Part shown: in pieces, positions 59,067-64,000 of the stretch
Layout of the letters: every line of letters begins with the position of its first letter
Numbering within the stretch: position 1 is the first letter of the stretch
Source of the DNA: SSF14 sp046331245
GTDB taxonomy: Bacteria; Actinomycetota; Acidimicrobiia; Acidimicrobiales; Microtrichaceae
DNA: 64,000 nt
Direction: 5' to 3'
Assembly: GCA_046331245.1 (NCBI GenBank)
Contig: JAXLRH010000010.1
Span: 116,255-180,254 of the forward strand
The notes under the pieces: model-generated
What the model was told of the DNA's origin: nothing
Database searches by the model: none
Seen by the model: the letters and a program-made list of their open reading frames with translations, nothing else
Made by a program: the position numbers and the translations under genes

Positions 59067-59780
59067 ATGATCAACGTCGAACACCTCACGAAGCGCTACC
59101 GCCGCCACACGGCCGTCGACGACGTCTCCTTCACCTGCGGGCCGGGAACCGTCACCGGCTTCCTCGGCCCGAACGGCGCCGGGAAGTCCACCACGCTGCG
59201 CATGCTCACCGGCCTCACGCCGCCCACGGCGGGCCGCGCCACGATCGCTGGCGTCTCCTACCGCGACCTCCCGAACCCGGGACGGGTCGTCGGTGTGATG
59301 CTCGACGCGTCGGCCCAGCACGCCGGACGGACCGGCATCGAGACGCTGCGGCTCGCGGCGCTCATGCTCGGCCTGCCCCGGACGGACGCCGACGCGATGC
59401 TCGAGCGCATCGGGCTCGACGGCGCCGGTGGTCGCCGGGTCGCCGACTACTCCCTCGGCATGCGCCAGCGGCTCGGCATCGGCACCGCGCTGCTCGGCGA
59501 CCCGGCGGTGCTCGTGCTCGACGAACCGGCCAACGGCATGGATCCCGAGGGCATCCGCTGGATGCGCCACCTGCTGCGGGGCGTCGCCGACGACGGCGGC
59601 ACCGTGCTGCTGTCCAGCCACCTCCTCGCCGAGGTGCAGGCGATGGCCGACCGCCTCGTGATCATGAGCCGCGGGAAGGTCGTCGCCGACGACCGGCTCG
59701 ACACGCTCGTGTCGCGCCATGGCGCCGGCGCGGGCCTGGAGGACCTCTTCATCCACCTCACCACCGGAGCAGCAGCATGA
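59067..59780 (+). CDS. ABC exporter ATPase
   Basis: ATP-binding protein of 237 aa of the antibiotic/lipid exporter class (CcmA-like). Walker A GPNGAGKST is near residue 35, the signature YSLGMRQRLGI near 130, and Walker B VLVLDEPANGMDPEG and the switch His in SSHLLAEV follow. It overlaps the permease by 4 nt and is divergent from the two-component genes that probably regulate it. Confidence 0.92.
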   Translation: MINVEHLTKRYRRHTAVDDVSFTCGPGTVTGFLGPNGAGKSTTLRMLTGLTPPTAGRATIAGVSYRDLPNPGRVVGVMLDASAQHAGRTGIETLRLAALMLGLPRTDADAMLERIGLDGAGGRRVADYSLGMRQRLGIGTALLGDPAVLVLDEPANGMDPEGIRWMRHLLRGVADDGGTVLLSSHLLAEVQAMADRLVIMSRGKVVADDRLDTLVSRHGAGAGLEDLFIHLTTGAAA

Positions 59781-60514
59781 TCGCCGACGTCACCCCCATC
59801 ACCTTCGGACGCCTGCTCGGCGTCGAGATCCGCAAGTCCACCGACACCCGATCGAGCCGCGTGCTCCTCGGGGGCGTGCTCGCCCTGTTCGTGTTCGTCC
59901 TCGTGTGGAAGCTGACCCACGGCGAGATCCCGGTCTCGTTCGAGAACTACGGCGCGGCCGTCGCGACGATCGCCGGCTTCTTCGCCCCGATCGTCGGGCT
60001 CCTCGCCATGACGTCGGAGTGGACGCAGCGAACGGCCCTCACGACGTTCACGCTGGCGCCACGGCGTCTGCCGGTGATCGCCGCGAAGCTCGTGGGCGCG
60101 ATCGTCGTGTCGCTGGCGACGCTCGCCGTCGGCATCGCGATGGCGTACGGCGCCACGGCTCTGGGCGGCGCGATCCATGGCCACGCCACCTACGCGCACG
60201 CCCTCACCGACATCCGCGCCTCGGTCATCCTCACCGTGCTCCAGGTGGTGATGGCGTCGGCGTTCGGCGCCCTCACGGCCCACACCGCGAGCGCGCTCGT
60301 CATCACGCTCATGGCGCCCACGATCTGGGCACAGGTCTCACCCGAGCTCCTCGGCCGCAACGCCCCGTGGTTCGACGTGTTCCGGGCCTACGACCGGCTG
60401 TACTCCACGCACCCGTTCGACCACCTCGGCCAGACGCTCACGGCCGTCGCCCTCTGGGTGGTCCTGCCGGCTGCGATCGGCATCGCCCGCTGCGTGCGGC
60501 GCGAGGTGAAGTAG
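59777..60514 (+). CDS. ABC exporter permease
   Basis: Membrane protein of 245 aa with six hydrophobic helices, ABC-2 type. It has the N-terminal GRLLGVEIRKSTDTRSSR amphipathic stretch before the first helix and the MTSEWTQRTALTTFTLAPRR loop typical of this family. It would form a half-exporter with the ATPase. The transported compound is unknown. Confidence 0.85.
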   Translation: MIADVTPITFGRLLGVEIRKSTDTRSSRVLLGGVLALFVFVLVWKLTHGEIPVSFENYGAAVATIAGFFAPIVGLLAMTSEWTQRTALTTFTLAPRRLPVIAAKLVGAIVVSLATLAVGIAMAYGATALGGAIHGHATYAHALTDIRASVILTVLQVVMASAFGALTAHTASALVITLMAPTIWAQVSPELLGRNAPWFDVFRAYDRLYSTHPFDHLGQTLTAVALWVVLPAAIGIARCVRREVK

Positions 60515-60517
60515 CCG

Positions 60518-61861
60518 TCAGTTGCCGTTCGTCGACCAGTGCCAGGGCTCCGACGGCAGGTTGTAGAACCCGAACGACGAGGCGTTGGCCGCCAGCCACA
60601 CGAAACAGCGGTTGGCGTGGTCGCCGATGAGGACCCGGTCGCACGTGAAGTCGATGGCCAGGCCCTTCTCGTGCATCGAGCGGCCGGGGATGGCCGTCGG
60701 CGGGGAGCACTGCGAGGCCGGCCGCTGCCAGATGTCGTAGTCGGTCGTGCCGCAGTGCTGCCGGCGCAGCTCCACCTGCGTGTTCACGTCGCGGTAGGCG
60801 CTGCCCCCGAGCGCGATCCCCGCTGCGGCAGCTGCCTGCAGCAGCGAACCGAACGGGGCGGCGATCGAGCGGGCGACGATGAAGCCGCCGACGTTGACCG
60901 TGTCGACGGGGATGGGCACCGGGATCGTCGTGCCGGGGCTCGGGCTCGGCGTGGTCGTGGGCGGTGGAGCGGTGACACCGGGCGACGGCTTGCGCGTCGT
61001 GGTGGGGCTCGGCGTCGTGGTGGGCGGCGGCACCGTGGACCGCGTGGCCGGGAGCCCGCCGGTGACCGCCGGATCGGCCTCGGGCACGCTCTGCGCCACC
61101 GCGTTGCGGAGGTTCTGCTCGTCGGAGGTGAGCTTGTCGGCCGCGGCGACGTCGATGGCGGCCAGCGCCGCCGCCTCGGACAGCGCGGCGTCGAGACGAT
61201 CGTCGACCTGCGACACGAGCTTCGCCTGCGAGTTCTCGAGGTCCACCAGCGCGGCCACGCGGCTCGCCGTGCGGCGCTCCGCATCGCTGGCCGCGGCAGC
61301 GGCCTCGGCCCGGGCGGCGCGCTCGGCGTGCAGCGCCTGCTGGGCCCGGCGCTGACGCGCCAGCAGCTCGGCCTGCTGCTCGGCGCGGTACTTCAGCACG
61401 GTGGACTCCCACGACGCGTCCTGGGCGTTCGACGACACCAGGATGCCGAGCGGCACCGCGGCGCCGTTGCCCACGTACGCGGCGACCGCCGCCTCGCGCA
61501 CCTGGCCGTCGATCACGTCGGCCCGGCGTTGGGCCGCCTGCTCCGCCGCCTCGGCCGCGGCCACCGCATCGGCGGCCGTCACCGCCGCGGCGCGGGCGGC
61601 GGCGAGGTCGGACTCGGCAGCCGTGCGCTGAGCCGCCGTCGCAGCGAGCGCCGCTCGCACCTGGTCGGCGCTGGCGCGCAGCACGTCGATGTCGGGCGTG
61701 GTGGGGCCGGACCCCGCGCCCGGGGGCTGTGCGTGCGATGCCCCGGACGCGCCCGACGCGCCCACTGCGTCGACCGCCCAGGCCGGCACGGCGACGACCG
61801 ACATCACGGCCACCGCAGCGACGAACCGGCCGAGCCGGGGGGAAGAACGCACGACTGGCAC
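60518..61861 (-). CDS. Coiled-coil VanY-type D-Ala-D-Ala carboxypeptidase
   Basis: Secreted peptidoglycan peptidase of 447 aa. A signal peptide (residues 1-29) is followed by a long Ala/Glu/Arg coiled coil (about 57-240), as in NlpC-type wall hydrolases, then a Thr/Pro linker (about 270-310). The peptidase M15/VanY domain contains SMHEKGLAID with zinc ligands His397 and Asp404, and EPWHW with His441. It trims stem peptides; the coiled coil may be gated by a membrane partner. The start GTG 61861 is the only one giving a signal peptide. Confidence 0.88.
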   Translation of the reverse strand: MPVVRSSPRLGRFVAAVAVMSVVAVPAWAVDAVGASGASGASHAQPPGAGSGPTTPDIDVLRASADQVRAALAATAAQRTAAESDLAAARAAAVTAADAVAAAEAAEQAAQRRADVIDGQVREAAVAAYVGNGAAVPLGILVSSNAQDASWESTVLKYRAEQQAELLARQRRAQQALHAERAARAEAAAAASDAERRTASRVAALVDLENSQAKLVSQVDDRLDAALSEAAALAAIDVAAADKLTSDEQNLRNAVAQSVPEADPAVTGGLPATRSTVPPPTTTPSPTTTRKPSPGVTAPPPTTTPSPSPGTTIPVPIPVDTVNVGGFIVARSIAAPFGSLLQAAAAAGIALGGSAYRDVNTQVELRRQHCGTTDYDIWQRPASQCSPPTAIPGRSMHEKGLAIDFTCDRVLIGDHANRCFVWLAANASSFGFYNLPSEPWHWSTNGN

Positions 61862-61978
61862 TCGACCTGTATCGACCTTTCCGGCAGGTGACTTGACGAC
61901 TCGGCGGCGCCACGCCGGGTCGGGGGACCCACCAGTTCAGCAGATGAGGGCCCGCAGGACGGCGATCAGGAGCCGATG

Positions 61979-62011
61979 AGGAGCCGGCCAGGAGCCGGCC
62001 AGGAGCCGGTC
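61979..62011. repeat. Three tandem 11-bp repeats
   Basis: AGGAGCCGGCC at 61979 and 61990 and AGGAGCCGGTC at 62001, reaching into the stop codon of the AIM24 gene. The rest of the 148-bp gap to the peptidase gene holds nothing recognisable. Confidence 0.75.
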
Positions 62012-62744
62012 AGGACCCCATCAGGCCGCCGAGCAGCCCGCCGCCCGACCCGCCGCTCGCCGCCTGGCCGCCGCCCGTCGCGACGTTCTCCGCCGGCTGG
62101 ATCATCACGTAGCCCTGCCCACTGAAGCCCATCTGGAACGTCTCGCCGGTGCCGCCGCGCACGAGCGACTTCAGCCCGCCGGTGTCGGTCTTGATCGTCA
62201 TCTGCACGCCCGACGTCCAGAACACCACGGCGTTCGGATCGGCGAACGTCGGCGGGCCCGACACGTCGAGGCACACCGGCTCGCCCTTCGTGGTGAGCGC
62301 CACGTAGCCGGTGCCACGCAGCGTCACGTTGTAGAGGCCGCCCGCCATCGCGCCCGCCATGCCACCGCCGATGCGCTGGATGTCCCACTCGATCGAGCCC
62401 GAGAAGGCCAGCACGCTGGCGCCGTTGCACGACACCGTGTCGTTCTCGAGGTAGAAGACCTGGATCTCCGAGGCCATGTCGGCGACGAACAGCTCGCCCG
62501 TGCCGGTGCACTGCATGACGTTCACGCCCTCACCGGTGAGCTTCGACTTGATGAGCTTGTTCATGCCGCCGGCGCCGGTGTTCTCGAAGCGCACGTCGCC
62601 CTGGTAGGCCACCATCGACCCCGTCCTCGCGTTCACCGGGCCGTACTGCATGTTGATCTTGAGCAGCTTCTTGTTCTGCAGGGTGAACGGGTCCTGACCC
62701 GTCGTCTCCTGGTACTCCTGGAACATCGAACCGTGGATGGGCAT
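62010..62744 (-). CDS. AIM24-family protein
   Basis: Beta-rich protein of 244 aa in the AIM24/TIGR00266-like family. NKKLLKINMQYGPVNARTGSMVAYQGDVRF, the VFYLENDTVSCNG strand and the Gly-rich QRIGGGMAGAMAGGLYNVTLRGTGYVAL segment are diagnostic. The C-terminal tail is low-complexity Gly/Ser. The biochemical role of bacterial members is unknown; yeast Aim24 is mitochondrial. GGAGAC lies about 8 nt before ATG 62744. Confidence 0.88.
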   Translation of the reverse strand: MPIHGSMFQEYQETTGQDPFTLQNKKLLKINMQYGPVNARTGSMVAYQGDVRFENTGAGGMNKLIKSKLTGEGVNVMQCTGTGELFVADMASEIQVFYLENDTVSCNGASVLAFSGSIEWDIQRIGGGMAGAMAGGLYNVTLRGTGYVALTTKGEPVCLDVSGPPTFADPNAVVFWTSGVQMTIKTDTGGLKSLVRGGTGETFQMGFSGQGYVMIQPAENVATGGGQAASGGSGGGLLGGLMGS

Positions 62745-62794
62745 GGGCTGTCTCCTGGGTGTGGTGAGGATGGGAGGTGGCGGTCGGGGCCACG

Positions 62795-64000
62795 CTACCG
62801 AAAGTCACGGGAGCCGGACGTGGCAGCGACCGGGAGCGTGCGAATGCTGTGGGCGATGACGTTGACCACGCCCTCGGCGCGTTCCAGCCGGCCCTTCACC
62901 AGCAGCGCCGGCGCCCGGCGCGCCACCACCCGGTACCTCGTCCAGCACCCCAGCGAGCACACGACGTTGATGAGACCGGTCTCGTCCTCCAGGTTGATGA
63001 ACATCGTGCCCTGGGCCGTCGCCGGGCGCTGCCGGTGCGTCACCACACCGGCGACCGTCACGTTGCGTCCCGCCTCCGCCACCCGCAGGTCGGCGGCGGT
63101 GAGCACGCCCGCCGACTCGAGCTCGGCGCGCATGAACCGGGTGGGGTGTCCGTCCGCGGCCACGCCGGTCGACCACAGATCGGCCACCGCCTCCTCCTGC
63201 AACGACATGAGCGGCAGCTGCGGCGCGTCGAGGCCGACGGTCATGCCCGCCAGCCGGTCGGGCCCGCTCGCCGCCGCGGCGCCGGCGGTCCACAGGTCCT
63301 CCCGGCGGCCGTGCCGGCGCGAGCCCTGCTGCCCGAGCGTTCCGTGCTGCCCGAGCGTTCCGAACGCACCGGCCGTGGCGAGCGCCTCCAGCACGTTGCG
63401 CCGCACGCCACCGGCCGCGGCGCTGCCGCGACGGGCGACGTCCTCGATCGACACGTAGGGCCGGCCGCCGTCCAGCTCCTGGGCGAGCTCGTCGCCGACG
63501 TGGCGCACGTAGTTGAGGCCGAGGCGCACGGCCACGCCGCCCGTCGACCCCTCGCACGGCTCCAACCCCGACTGCCACGCCGACGCGTTGACGTCGGGCG
63601 GCAGCACCGTCACCCCGTGACGGCGGGCGTCCTGCACCAACGAGTGCGGCGAGTAGAACCCCATCGGCTGGCTCCGCAGCAGCCCCGCGCAGAACGCCGC
63701 CGGGTAGTGGTACTTCAACCAGCACGACGAGTACACGATGTAGGCGAAGCTCACCGAGTGGCTCTCGGGGAAGCCGTAGCTGGCGAACGCCACCAGCTTG
63801 TGGAAGATCTGGTCGGCCACGTCGTCGGTGACGCCACGCTCGGCCATGCCCTCGTACAGGCGTCGCTTCAGCCGTTCCATCCGCTCGACCGATCGCTTCG
63901 ACCCCATCGCCTGCCGGAGCTGGTCGGCCTCCGACGGCGTGAAGCCGGCCACGTCGATCGCCATCTGCATGAGCTGCTCCTGGAAGAGGGGCACGCCCAG
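62795..64000 (-). CDS. dnaE2: Error-prone DNA polymerase III alpha subunit DnaE2 (5' part outside window)
   Basis: C-terminal 400 or so residues of the mutagenic translesion polymerase that works with ImuA and ImuB in actinobacterial SOS mutagenesis. VPLFQEQLMQMAIDVAGFTPSEADQLRQAMGSKR, the FPESHSVSFAYIVYSSCWLKYHYPAAF block and QPMGFYSPHSLVQDARRHGV are typical; the last is characteristic of DnaE2 rather than the replicative DnaE1. The OB-fold near the C-terminus (VTVAGVVTHRQRPATAQGTMFINLEDETG) is intact. The frame continues past base 64000. Confidence 0.93.
   Translation of the reverse strand: MGVPLFQEQLMQMAIDVAGFTPSEADQLRQAMGSKRSVERMERLKRRLYEGMAERGVTDDVADQIFHKLVAFASYGFPESHSVSFAYIVYSSCWLKYHYPAAFCAGLLRSQPMGFYSPHSLVQDARRHGVTVLPPDVNASAWQSGLEPCEGSTGGVAVRLGLNYVRHVGDELAQELDGGRPYVSIEDVARRGSAAAGGVRRNVLEALATAGAFGTLGQHGTLGQQGSRRHGRREDLWTAGAAAASGPDRLAGMTVGLDAPQLPLMSLQEEAVADLWSTGVAADGHPTRFMRAELESAGVLTAADLRVAEAGRNVTVAGVVTHRQRPATAQGTMFINLEDETGLINVVCSLGCWTRYRVVARRAPALLVKGRLERAEGVVNVIAHSIRTLPVAATSGSRDFR

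Noticed and set aside
1..64000. tRNA, rRNA, insertion sequences or prophage genes
   Set aside because: No cloverleaf-like segments, transposase motifs, integrases or terminal inverted repeats with target duplications were seen on either strand.

Overview
The window reads as a chromosome segment of a high-GC actinobacterium. The evidence is strong G/C bias at third codon positions, a mycothiol-conjugate amidase (mca), three luciferase-like oxidoreductases of the F420-dependent type, two wax-ester/triacylglycerol synthases, a DnaE2-type polymerase and a HelD-like helicase. The mix of lipid genes suggests a lineage such as Acidimicrobiia, but that is inference. About 65 protein genes were recognised. 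No rRNA, tRNA, CRISPR array, insertion sequence or phage module was seen, and no gene-free gap exceeds about 160 bp.

Layout. 1-13 kb: partial MaoC hydratase, VanW protein, wax synthase, geranylgeranyl-reductase-like flavoprotein, GNAT protein, flippase, nitronate monooxygenase, a strong bidirectional terminator, F420-type oxidoreductase, RmlD-like reductase, acyl-CoA dehydrogenase and aminotransferase. 13.1-16.2 kb: a large secreted beta-propeller / F5/8-C / repeat protein whose middle third is shredded by many frame changes. 16.1-24.9 kb: nine co-directional minus-strand genes forming a predicted uptake and hydrolysis locus for biuret or a related urea derivative. They are an AtzH/HpxZ-like protein, a GntR/FCD regulator, a BMP-type ABC transporter (ATPase, two permeases, lipoprotein), a catalytically dead isochorismatase-like paralogue, a BiuH-like biuret hydrolase and an AtzF-like allophanate hydrolase. 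24.9-28.6 kb: FadD19-like acyl-CoA ligase, a Thr-rich LAVTG-anchored protein, and an SDR of the multifunctional beta-oxidation/steroid type. 28.6-35.3 kb: three tandem acyltransferase-3 membrane proteins divergent from an SGNH lipoprotein, then a Thr-linker lipoprotein. 35.3-43.3 kb: alpha/beta hydrolase, RecB-like nuclease, PAP2 phosphatase, second wax synthase, LLM oxidoreductase, SDR, Mug-type DNA glycosylase and carotenoid oxygenase. 43.3-56.5 kb: LLM oxidoreductase, ArfB, thioesterase, VOC protein, thiolase, thermonuclease, YdjC deacetylase, repeat lipoprotein, Mca, PhoU/TrkA-C protein, GH5 glycosidase, acyl-CoA dehydrogenase and HelD. 56.5-64 kb: hexapeptide acyltransferase, a two-component system divergent from an ABC exporter, VanY-type peptidase, AIM24 protein and dnaE2 (partial).

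How it works together. Many lipid genes (MaoC, two ACADs, FadD, SDR, thiolase, thioesterase, wax synthases) point to fatty-acid or steroid turnover and storage-lipid synthesis. The 16-25 kb locus is a self-contained nitrogen-scavenging candidate with its own regulator and an operator-like palindrome placed just downstream of the predicted transcription start. Across the whole window, first genes of transcription units carry a TANNNT hexamer ending 6-8 nt before the start codon, which is the signature of leaderless mRNAs. Downstream genes instead join by ATGA/GTGA overlaps or carry Shine-Dalgarno sequences. This pattern was used to choose several start codons.
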